Assembly (NCBI GenBank): GCA_036971475.1
Contig: JBAIZL010000002.1
Coordinates: 132,842,240-132,906,239, forward strand
Origin: Prosapia bicincta
Lineage: Eukaryota > Arthropoda > Insecta > Hemiptera > Cercopidae
Reading direction: 5' to 3'
Length of the DNA stretch: 64,000 bases
This document shows positions 35,618 through 45,042 of this stretch, in pieces; positions within the stretch are counted from its first letter, which is position 1; the number at the start of each line of letters is the position of its first letter. The notes below the pieces were generated by a model. It saw nothing but the letters and a program-made list of their open reading frames with translations. It was not told where the DNA came from and ran no database searches. The translations under genes were made by a program, and so were the position numbers.

Positions 35618-35849
35618 CTGGAAAAGTCTATCTCCAGGTCTTGTATTCTGCTGAGGTGGATTGGTGTTGCCCCCGGCTGTTACTTGGCCCACTTGTGCTT
35701 CACTGCTTGTCTGATTTATCTGATGTGTGATGATAGCATCTATTAAACTTGCAGCTGTTACAGTAGAAGACTCATTGCTCGTTTGACCTCTGACAGAACG
35801 ACCACCGCTACCTCCATTATTATTTCCAACGTTACCGCCTTCTCGTAAA
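35618..35849 (-). CDS. Smr: Smrter/NCoR-like corepressor exon with a CoRNR box
   Basis: The exon starts at 35849 after acceptor ATGATTTACAG with one base that completes a Ser codon from the preceding exon, and ends at 35618 with CAG before GTAAAATA, phase 0. It encodes about 77 residues: a Gly/Asn-rich start (GGNVGNNNGGSGG), then ASLIDAIITHQINQ, whose IDAII fits the CoRNR consensus for nuclear-receptor binding. A Gln/Asn/Pro-rich end (NTNPPQQNTRPGD) follows. With the IESII helix in the next exon this gives two receptor-interaction motifs in the order expected for this family. Confidence 0.82.
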
Positions 35850-36536
35850 CTGTAAATCATATTAAATATTCATTTAAATAATCAAGGAATCAATGATGTC
35901 AAAAAAAATATCAATATGGAAAATATGGGAGTAAGTCAAGGTTTTCCTCCATGAATGGTAGGTAAAATTGAAGTATTATCACGGATTGCATATATTACAA
36001 TTTTAACAATTTATTATAAAATATTTTTTTTTCCTGTTTAATTTAATATTTAACATATTCACCTCTTAATGATCAACAACAACTTCTTATTTAATGCTAA
36101 AATGGTTTCATTTAAAATCCAAGTTAGAAATTTACAAGTTGTTCCTTGTAAACATAACAGCCAACATTAGAACTTGAGCTTTCATACACCTGCAATAATA
36201 ATATTGTGAAATGTTATTTCATAACTGTGAAGTATTAACTATGAAAATTAATGTGTAATACAACACTTTGAAACCTCATCTCTATCTGCCTGGAGGTTTT
36301 CAGGTAAAATATAAACAAATTCTGACATATAATAAATACCATATTTACAACAAATTATACATTTTTGTAAATGGAATGAAACAAGCCTTCAGGAAATATA
36401 TACTTGTGAATTTATTACTGACATATAGATAATGTTATGCTCTTTTGAAAAATGTTTAAAAAAGTCGAATAAATAAAATAGCAACACTGTACTTCACTAC
36501 ATATATTTTACATTGGAATGAAAATAAATATTACAT

Positions 36537-36574
<38 letters not shown>

Positions 36575-37834
36575 CGAATATATAATCCTCTATAACGAAT
36601 TTTTATCTTGTCCCATGACATTTTAGAAGTTATACTGCTTATTTTACCTCTATGTAACGAATTTCGAACCTCTCAATAACGAAGTTTTTTTCCATTTCAA
36701 CCGAAGAAATGTAGTGTTGTATAGGCAGCTCACAATGGCATTTCCAGGAAATTGTTTATTTTCTGCAGGAAGGTCAACAAAACCACATGTCGGCAATTGA
36801 CTGCATGTTATAGTTCGGTTCAGTTAACACGTTTAGCACAGCTAGTATTCCGGCTAAAGCCGAGCATTCCATGCTCTGGGTTCCCCTACAGATGCGCTCC
36901 CAGCTTATTTCCTTAGATACGGCGAGCTCACCGGCACGCTCACTTCCAGACTAATTGAAACTTCTCTAGTGTCGATATCTGTATAAAGGTTTGATTTTAA
37001 CGTCAGTGCTTTAAAAGAGTTTTTAGAACATTGTGCCTGAGTTGTTTTTAAATTCGACCATCCCAAGTTAACTTTTGATGCTTCAACTGAAACAATGATT
37101 CAGGAAGTTTTATGAACAGATTTAATTTGGTTTAACTTTTATATTTTAATGTTTTTTTTAGTTTGAACCATTTAACGCGGCAGAATATCCGGTAAAAACA
37201 ACGATCATAAAAATTAACCAAGCTTTCTGAACTAACGCAAGAATAAACGATAACTGTCCTATTAGAGTTAATAAACCAACTGGAAGTGGGAACAGACTGT
37301 TGTAAATATGAGTCATTGACAAAATGCTTAGATGCCCGAAAACCTAATGTGTCAACATAAGATTGTAGTAAACAAATGTCAGCTAATCTCGGCTATAAAT
37401 AGTCTCTGACCTGACATACGTATTATCTATGTCTCCGTTTACATTATCGATCTCTATGGCTTTGTGGAACACGTGGCACAAATGTTGCTTTCATGAGCAT
37501 TAGATAACTTATTATAATAGCCTATACAGAGTAGACCCTATGAAAAATATTGAATGTAGATATCTAATACAATGAAGAAACATCAATATAACATTTTTAA
37601 CAACTTGAATTTCAAATAAATTGAGACTTTATAAAACATTATCCTATATTAACATTGGCCTATTACACTAACTACGTTCGTGGTATTATACTGTATCCAT
37701 TTTATTACCGCAGGTAGTGTGATATGCGTAAGATGGGGTGGGAGCATTCTTTACAACAACCTCTCAATAACGAATACCTCTCTACAACGAATTTTTCTCT
37801 GGATAATCGACTTCGTTATACAGAGGTTCAACTG
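36575..37834. mobile_element. Nonautonomous pogo/Tigger-like element
   Basis: The right end, read on the minus strand from 37834, starts CAGTTGAACCTCTGTATAAC and continues with repeats of 'CCTCT..ATAACGAA'. Similar motifs in the opposite orientation occur at 36590-36690 (CCTCTATAACGAATTTTT, CCTCTCAATAACGAAG). The left terminus is obscured by (TA)n. No transposase is visible in between. Confidence 0.55.
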
Positions 37835-37913
37835 TGTGTGTGTGTGTGTGTGTATGTATATATATATTCTTGATATTTTACGTTATCCATTGTTTTTCCG
37901 TTGCACTGACTTT

Positions 37914-37996
37914 ATGAAGTTAATATATTACTATTATAAGTAATTTTATCCACCTGGTGGATAAAATTACTTACAATAGTAATATATTAACTTCAT
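37914..37996. repeat. 83-bp palindrome of Penelope family-1 tail
   Basis: ATGAAGTTAATATATTACTA ... TTTTATCCACC is followed at once by its inverse GGTGGATAAAATTAC ... TTAACTTCAT, centred near 37955, with one or two mismatches. As in the 922-bp palindrome, only the left side carries the extra ~50 bp (TTCTTGATATTTTACGTTAT... from 37868), and (TA)n borders both sides. A piece of the family-2 terminus (38009-38042) abuts it. Confidence 0.85.
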
Positions 37997-38049
37997 ATAT
38001 ATATATACATTTTTTGGACTAGGAGACTGACAGACTTACCTCTGTAAAA

Positions 38050-38080
<31 letters not shown>

Positions 38081-38167
38081 TTTACATTATCCGGATAATG
38101 TAAAACACAAGATTTATATTGGGATAATATTCGGATAATGTAAAATATCAAGAATTTAACACCTACC

Positions 38168-40643
38168 AAGGTAAACAACTGTATCGTAAATAACCTCAAA
38201 ATTAAACTACAGAATTGCATCAACAAAATACATTTTAATAAAAAATGCCTAACACTTAATATAACACCAAAATACGCTAAATTACACTTAAAAAATAAAC
38301 AAAACACTATTATCAATAAAGCAACAAAAATAGCCGAGTTACAAATAATTAAACAAAACATTAAATCTGCCTACCATAAAAAAAGCCAAATCAACTTACA
38401 ACTTTACAAAACCAATTTGGAAATAATGATAACTTTTGACACTCTCACACCTATTATTCACGAAGAAACACAACAAATTATAATAAAACATAAAATAAAC
38501 ACAATAAAAAGACAAAATAGAAAAATCGAAAATTTATCAAAACAACAACATAACCTAAAAAAAAGCCTAGAACCAATCCACACCTCTAACAACAATAAAT
38601 TCATAAACTTAACTAAAACACAGTTTACTGAAAAAGAAAAAATAATAATAACAAATTCATTCAAATATAACCTACCTAATTTCAACAAAAAACAAATAAT
38701 AAAAAACCTAATAGTTGACACAGAATCTAACATCCACAAAATTACCCACCAAAATACTGAACACATAAGAAACAATATTAATAATAAAATTAACCTAATA
38801 AAAACGGAAAAAAACAAAAAAGCAGAACAATATATAAATAAAAAAGAAATTATAAAACTCAGAGAAAAACTAGAAAACAACGACTATTTAATATTAAAAT
38901 CCGATAAAACAAATACACCAGTAATAATAGAAAATACCAAATACATTGATTCAAAGACTAACTACATAAAAGAAAATAAATACGAACAAATCCCAGACCC
39001 AACTAGCAAATACCTTATTACAATAAAAAACCTAATAGTCACTCACCGAAATACCCTAAACTATAACAATAAATTAAAATACCACACAAGACTATACCCA
39101 TTCAAACCATCTGCACCAATATTATCAGGCATACCTAAAATACACAAACCCGACACACCATTTAGACCACTAATAAATTTCACAACAGCACCATCTTACA
39201 TAATCGCAAAAATACTAGACAAAATAATAAGCTCTAAAATACATATCAACAACACATACAATATAAAAAATGGATACGAATTAATTAATAAAATGAAAAC
39301 CATAAAAACAAACAGCAACACAAAAATAATAAGTTATGACATAACTAACATGTACCCTAGTATCCCAATAGAAGAAACCATAGAAATAATAAAAAACAAA
39401 CTAATACACAATAACAAAAAAAGCTAACACATTACGCTAACCAAACACATATGTAACCAAAATTACTTCCAATTTAACAATAAATACTATAAACAAACAA
39501 CTGGACTCCCCATGGGATCACCCATATCATCTGTCATGTCAGAAATATATTTACAACACTTTGAACAAATAATAATTAAACCTATACTAAACACACACAA
39601 TATTTCACTATGGACAAGGTATGTAGATGATATGCTTGTAATATACCAACCTACCATTCACAACGAACACATCATAATATTAAACAAACTAAATACATAC
39701 AACGAAAACATACAATTCACCGCCGAAACAGAAACTAATAGAACAATCAACTATCTCGACATCACATTAAATATAAATGATAATAAAATAGAAACTACAG
39801 TATACAGGAAACCTACATCCAACAACACCAAAATACACTACAAATCTAACCACCCCTGGACACACAAAATAAACACTTACAGTAACATGATAAACAAAGC
39901 AATAAAATACACACAGGATAACAAACAAAAATTAAATGAAGAATTAGATAAGATTACAAAAATAGCAATAGAAAATGGATACAACAAACACATTATAAAA
40001 AATATATACAATAAATTCACAAAAAAACCTAACCTCAACATAACACTACAACCGGAACACAAAAATAATGAAAATAAAAAAAATCTACCTAAAATATAAA
40101 TACACCAATAACAAAATAGAAAAAATAACAAATATATACAACAAAGAATACTACACTCCAACATACAAACCAAACAACAAAATAATAAAATATCTTAATA
40201 ACACAAACCACAAAACAAATACAGAAAAACATAACCTATCAGGAATTTATAAAATTACATGTAACGACTGCAATGCATTTTACATAGGGAAAACGACCAG
40301 ATCATTTAAAATAAGATTTGAAGAACATTACAGAGCATTCAAAAATAAAAATACAAAATTATCAAATGTTGCAGCACACCTAATATCACATAATCATGAA
40401 ATAACAAACTACGAAAATAACCTAACCATACTTGAAATAAATAATAACCCTATAGAATTAAACTCACTAGAAAAATACCACATTTATAAAAACACACACA
40501 ACAATTTAATGAACTTACAAACCACATATACAGAAGACATACTATATAAACACATCATACACACACATCAAGAGAAAATGAGTGTAACGTCAACAAATAC
40601 CAACATCACGGACCGAACATCTACACCAGAAAAATATCAGTGA
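38168..40643 (+). pseudogene. Penelope-like element polyprotein (RT + GIY-YIG), nearly intact
   Basis: The continuous frame from about 38168 encodes a Lys/Asn-rich N-terminal domain, then the RT: ILSGIPKIHKPDTPFRPLI, SYDITNMYPSIPIEETIE, GLPMGSPISSVMSEIYL and the catalytic WTRYVDD at about 39615. The same frame holds one in-frame TAA at 39425-39427. Near 40071-40080 a poly-A run shifts the frame into 40068-40643. That part carries the nuclease: GIYKITCNDCNAFYIGKTTR with two Cys, then RFEEHYRAF, AAHLISHNHEI and LNSLEKYHIYK. Penelope elements use the RT and this single-strand endonuclease for target-primed integration. Two lesions only, so the copy is young. It lies antisense to Smr within its intron. 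Confidence 0.9.
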
Positions 40644-40742
40644 TTCGACAACGGTCAAGTGACCGAAAGGTGCTTCATCACTCAAGGTAAAACCATTGCA
40701 CTTAATGGTGGTTAAAATTACTTACAAAAGTAATATATTAAC

Positions 40743-40783
<41 letters not shown>

Positions 40784-40790
40784 TTGATAT
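40644..40790 (+). repeat. Penelope family-1 3' tail
   Basis: After the nuclease stop, the tail reads TGATTCGACAACGGTCAAGT then GACCGAAAGGTGCTTCATCA, a TTAATGGTGG segment and TTAACTTCA before (TA)n at 40748-40779. The same order of blocks defines the outer arms of the palindromes at 21851, 37914, 40829 and 54918. Confidence 0.8.
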
Positions 40791-40828
40791 TTAACGTTAT
40801 CCATTGTTTTTCCGTTGCACTGACTTTA

Positions 40829-41316
40829 TGAAGTTAATAAATTACTATTGTAAGTAATTTTATCCACCATTAAGTGCAATAATTTTACCTTGAGTGATGA
40901 GGCACCTTTCGGTCATTGACCATTGTCGAATCACTGATGTTTTTCTGTTGTAGATGTTCGGCCTGTGAAGTTAGTGTTTGTTGACGTTACGCGCACTTTT
41001 TCTTGATCTGTGTGTATGATATTTCTATATAGTATGTCTTCTGTATATGTTGTTTGTCGATTCATTAATTAATCTATAATGTAATGAATCTACAAACAAC
41101 ATATACAGAAGACATACTATATAGAAATATCATACACACAGATCAAGAAAAAGTGCGCGTAACGTCAACAAACACTAACTTCACAGACCGAACATCTACA
41201 ACAGAAAAACATCAGTGATTCGACAATGGTCAATGACCGAAAGGTGCCTCATCACTCAAGGTAAAATTATTGCACTTAATGGTGGATAAAATTACTTACA
41301 ATAGTAATATATTAAC

Positions 41317-41320
<4 letters not shown>
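40829..41320. repeat. 492-bp palindrome of Penelope 3' fragment
   Basis: Arms 40829-41067 and 41082-41320 are inverted copies separated by 14 bp (ATTAATCTATAATG). Each reads outward from the last codons of the nuclease (NLQTTYTEDILY region) through the 3' tail. As elsewhere, an extra segment (TTCTTGATATTTAACGTTAT...) is present only outside the left arm, and (TA)n lies on both flanks (the right tract covers about 41320-41381). Confidence 0.93.
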
Positions 41321-41386
<66 letters not shown>

Positions 41387-41468
41387 ATCAAATGTGTTTT
41401 CCTGTTAGAATATTTTTAAGATCAAATAATACACACAAATACAGGAATATTTAATTTATTGAACAATA

Positions 41469-41515
41469 AACTCAAAGCTTTTCGTTGGTTTACATTACCA
41501 ACATCTTCAGGAGTT
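41469..41515 (-). ncRNA. Candidate type I hammerhead ribozyme (mirror copy)
   Basis: The reverse complement of 41469-41515 gives the same stems and cores as 41693-41739: AACTC, CTGAAGA, GTTGGT/ACCAAC, GAAA, AAGCTT and GAGTT. Transcription of either strand through this foldback would therefore yield one motif in sense orientation. Confidence 0.6.
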
Positions 41516-41692
41516 ACAATAGTAAGAATGATAAAAGAACTGTCTAACAAACATGAATCTACTAGATAAAGCAATACACAGTTGCCAAATCTATTACAAT
41601 ATTGCCAAACCTATTCCACTGCGCAACTGTGTATTGCTTTATCTAGTAGATTTATGTTTGTTAGACAGTTCTTTTATCATTCTTACTATTGT

Positions 41693-41739
41693 AACTCCTG
41701 AAGATGTTGGTAATGTAAACCAACGAAAAGCTTTGAGTT
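41693..41739 (+). ncRNA. Candidate type I hammerhead ribozyme
   Basis: Stem I is AACTC (41693-41697) with GAGTT (41735-41739), 5 Watson-Crick pairs. The core CTGAAGA (41698-41704) matches CUGANGA. After one extra U, stem II pairs GTTGGT (41706-41711) with ACCAAC (41719-41724) over a 7-base loop. The second core GAAA is 41725-41728, stem III is the self-complementary AAGCTT (41728-41733), and U41734 precedes the expected cleavage site. The extra U and tiny stem III are departures from a textbook hammerhead; a dimer through AAGCTT would lengthen stem III. Confidence 0.6.
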
Positions 41740-41794
41740 TATTGTTCAATAAATTAAATATTCCTGTATTTGTGTGTATTATTTGATCTTAAAA

Positions 41795-41828
<34 letters not shown>

Positions 41829-41851
41829 TATATATATATATATTTGTGTAT

Positions 41852-41935
<84 letters not shown>

Positions 41936-41936
41936 C
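41795..41936. repeat. (TA)n microsatellite
   Basis: Long TA runs broken by ATAGATA, TTTGTGTATAGA and ATGTATA. This is one of many (TA)n tracts in the window, and like most of them it abuts Penelope-type sequence. Confidence 0.9.
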
Positions 41937-42239
41937 ATTTTAAAGCTAAATTTTTCTTTAGTTTCTTCATTACATATTTCCTTTAAAATTTAAAAAACTT
42001 TCTGAAACTGGGCCATTTACATTTCTCTTAACAAAAGAGAAATCAATTCAATTGTACCTTGGCCTAGATCGGTTTCACTGTCACTGTCTGAAATCAAGAT
42101 ATCTCGTATTTAATCACTTTCTAAAGTGTCTTCAGTTATTATATTTATAATGTAATATTTCTAACAATAAAAACTACATAACTGAGAGATAAATTTAAAG
42201 CGAAAAAGAACAAACTTGGAACATATACAAAAATTACAC

Positions 42240-42345
42240 AAACTGTAATTTCCTCTGAAGATGATTCTTTGGCAATGGAAATGTACATCAGATCATTAAT
42301 AAAAAGTTTATGTGGTTAAGGATGTTTTATTTATTTATAATTAGA
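42240..42345 (+). repeat. Penelope-tail-like repeat shared with 62200-62415
   Basis: GTAATTTCCTCTGAAGATGA, TCAGATCATTAATAAAAAGT and GGATGTTTTATTTATTTATA occur in the same order at 62321-62415 and, inverted, at 62200-62290. The CTGAAGA ... GGAAATGTACAT arrangement recalls a hammerhead core with a palindromic stem III (ATGTACAT), but stem II does not fold well. Confidence 0.6.
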
Positions 42346-43118
42346 AAGTTATTCTAGTTCATGCTATTGTGATTTTATCCAAAATTCTAACAAAGAAACT
42401 TGTTCCCACTTTTTAGTTACCATATCTGATTGGATACATTCCTTTAGTTCAAGAAGACGGAAAGTTAAAATTAGCAGCAAACTACATGATGTCTGTTAAG
42501 CTTTATAGGCCTTTTTCATGAGAATATCTTTGAAAGCGCACCATCATTTCACATATCGACAATTTATCCTTTTCTTTCGCTTCAATTACTCTCACTTTTT
42601 CATTTTACGACAATACATATAATTAGCCATTTTATGAGTATAAATGTGAAGAGAAGTGTAGAGCTATGAGCAGGTAAACAAACTGATTGTGGTTTCCTTG
42701 CTAAGGCAGAATGACTGTATAAATATCCGGGCTGAGGACAATTCAACCATTCATTTGATCATGTACTCTCTCTCTCTCTCTCTCTCTGTCCCTTTTTTGT
42801 AAAAATTACTACAATGATGTAGTTCTTTTTAATTCCATTATAGATATACTTTTTGACAAATTCCACGAATTTTTTCTTCGTTTTCAAGTTGAACAAAATT
42901 CGCATTATACAAAATCAACAACAATAATGCCTATTTTAACTATCTCAGAGCAAGTAAAGTTTTCCATATTGTAAAAGATTCCATATTATTCACGTTCTGC
43001 TTTGAACAAGTTTTACTGTATTATGTAACTAACAAGGGGAATTTGTTTATTAAAACAAAATGAAAATTCAACACAAACAATCAGTGGTTTTCATTTCTAC
43101 TCTCTTACTTTTAATGGT

Positions 43119-43175
43119 CCCCGCAGGGGGGTGCGGACTAGCCGCACCTACGAGGGATTTGGCGTCCCTCGCGGT
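43119..43175 (+). promoter_or_regulatory. 5'-terminal hairpin cluster of the non-LTR element
   Basis: Two perfect 7-bp hairpins lie side by side: GGTGCGG (43130-43136), loop ACTAG, CCGCACC (43142-43148); then CGAGGGA (43151-43157), loop TTTGGCG, TCCCTCG (43165-43171). A smaller CCCC-GCA-GGGG precedes them at the very 5' end (43119-43129). Such structures at the start of the RNA may shape its promoter, translation or packaging; the function is inference. Confidence 0.7.
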
Positions 43176-43605
43176 ACCCTAGCCTAACACTACACCACTC
43201 ACAAAACATATACACACACATACACACACCAACACAATCTATAGACATTTCAACACTTACATCTTCTTTTAGGGATTTTTTGACTGGTCAGAACCGTTGC
43301 GCGTTGGGAGTGCTGAAAAGGCCAGAACTTGACAAACTCTGGTCTGGGACGCTGATGTGAGCTTGCTCTGCCGAAGACGTAAGTGCGGTTTCTGGTCTAC
43401 CAGCCGCTTCGGTCCTTGGTCAGGGAGTGTCCGCGGTGCACGGCTGTCGGAGCCTGTGCACAGTATTACGAGTTCTCGACTGATGCCCATCCAGTCGAGC
43501 TAAGGAGAAAAGCTATAGGCCTCAGAGTTCTGATGGTTGGAAATGATCTTAATGTGATCCAAGGGTGTACCCGTTCCTATAGTCTCGCCCATAACGCTTG
43601 ACACG

Positions 43606-45039
43606 ATGGCTGGCTTAAAATCATTTATGGATTTAAAAAACCCGTCAATTAATACTAGTTTAAAGAGGACACGCCAGGATTCCCCTGACGATCCTAAAAT
43701 TATCGATGCGAATAAAAAGTTGATGATGGCAACGTCACAGACATTGCCATCACCAAAATATTTAATATTCTCTAGTTCTGAGGAGGGGAAAGATCTGTCA
43801 AAAGTTTCTCCTTTTCTTATTAATAAGGCGATAACTGCCGGTGCTGGAGGTCCTGTTGCCTCTATCAAAAAGTTACGAAATGGGAAACTGTTGGTGGCAA
43901 CCTGCAATGAAAAACAAACCAGAACTCTTTTAAAAATGACCTCTTTTTTCGATCAGGTCATGGTATCTGTGGCCCCCCATAGATCCTTGAACTTTTCAAA
44001 GGGGGTCATCACCTGCAGGGATTTATTAAACGTAACTGTCGACGAAATAAAATTAGAACTGTCTTCTCAGTCAGTAATTGATGTCGTGCCTATTATGAAG
44101 ACAGACAAAGGGGCAAAAGTTGCAACAGCCTCTTACATACTTACATTTGGCAAACCAGAGATACCCGAATATATACATGCGGGTTACCAACGGCTCTCCG
44201 TAAGACCATATGCGGCTAACCCTAGGCGCTGCTTCAAGTGTCAACGTTTCGGGCATATTAGCTCTACCTGTTTGAAGTCGAGTGTTTGCGGTAAATGTAG
44301 CGAGGAAGGCCATGATGAAAAGGAGTGCGTAAATTCCCTAAAGTGCGCCAACTGTGGCGGTGACCACGTGGCGCGATCATACGACTGTCCTCACTTTAAA
44401 GAGGAAAAGGCTATTCTCACCGTCATGGCTAAGGACAGAATAACCTTTTCACAGGCAAGGAAAATTTATAGATCCGCCCAACCAAAGGTTGACGGTAAGA
44501 CCTATGCCGCTACTGTGACCGCTACTTCGTCCTGTTCAAACTGTGCCGACCTGGCGAAAAAGATAGAAGTTCTAACTGACCAAGTTTCGCGTCTACTGTC
44601 GCTAGTCACATGTGGTCAATCTTTGAATATTAAAGAACCTGCAAAGGCGTCAAATGATTTGGTTCTTCTACCGAGCACCTCCGCGGAGGGGTTAGGTGGC
44701 CGAACCAAGTCCGTCAATGAAATATGCATCTCCGGACAAAAGAAATCGCCTGGCAGTATAAAGTCTGTTGCGTCCAAAGTAGTACTACAACGGAATACAG
44801 CAAAAAGTAAGTCTGTACTCCAAAGCAGTAAATCGGCACCAACTATGTTGGGTGCTAAAAAACGAATAAATAAAGGAGGGCATGGTACCAAAATCTCTCC
44901 GAAATCCAAATTTTCCTCGGATTCCATCCCTGAACGATTGGATATGGAATCTGAGAATTGTTTGCCTGAGACGTCTTCGAACGTCACGGGCAAACGAGAG
45001 CGTACCAATGGGTGTCAGATTAATCCATTGCTAAGTTGA
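43606..45039 (+). CDS. Non-LTR element ORF1 (gag-like RNA-binding protein)
   Basis: An uninterrupted 477-codon frame from an ATG. The first ~200 residues form the region usually mediating multimerisation (GGPVASIKKLRNGKLLVAT, then YILTFGKPEIPEYIHAGYQR). Three zinc knuckles follow at about residues 205-265: CFKCQRFGHISSTC, CGKCSEEGHDEKEC and CANCGGDHVARSYDC, of the kind that binds element RNA in the ribonucleoprotein. The C-terminal half is Ser/Lys-rich and probably disordered. The protein is a structural nucleocapsid-like component acting in cis with ORF2. The stop TGA is followed after three bases by the ORF2 ATG (TGATAAATG). No defects seen. Confidence 0.9.
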   Translation: MAGLKSFMDLKNPSINTSLKRTRQDSPDDPKIIDANKKLMMATSQTLPSPKYLIFSSSEEGKDLSKVSPFLINKAITAGAGGPVASIKKLRNGKLLVATCNEKQTRTLLKMTSFFDQVMVSVAPHRSLNFSKGVITCRDLLNVTVDEIKLELSSQSVIDVVPIMKTDKGAKVATASYILTFGKPEIPEYIHAGYQRLSVRPYAANPRRCFKCQRFGHISSTCLKSSVCGKCSEEGHDEKECVNSLKCANCGGDHVARSYDCPHFKEEKAILTVMAKDRITFSQARKIYRSAQPKVDGKTYAATVTATSSCSNCADLAKKIEVLTDQVSRLLSLVTCGQSLNIKEPAKASNDLVLLPSTSAEGLGGRTKSVNEICISGQKKSPGSIKSVASKVVLQRNTAKSKSVLQSSKSAPTMLGAKKRINKGGHGTKISPKSKFSSDSIPERLDMESENCLPETSSNVTGKRERTNGCQINPLLS

Positions 45040-45042
45040 TAA

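Larger units (their letters stand above)
41413..41795. repeat. 383-bp foldback with hammerhead-like cores on both strands
   Basis: Arms 41413-41585 and 41623-41795 (about 173 bp each) are near-perfect inverted repeats around a 37-bp loop. They contain GTAACTCCTGAAGATGTTGG, ACCAACGAAAAGC and ATAAATTAAATATTCCTGTA. Long (TA)n tracts border it on both sides (to 41381 and from 41799). No coding sequence was found. The structure parallels the 22898-23124 foldback but the sequence is a different family. Confidence 0.93.

Noticed and set aside
38458..38880. Hydrophobic minus-strand frame that looks like a membrane protein
   Set aside because: It is the antisense of an extremely A-rich Penelope coding region, which yields Phe/Ile/Leu codons.
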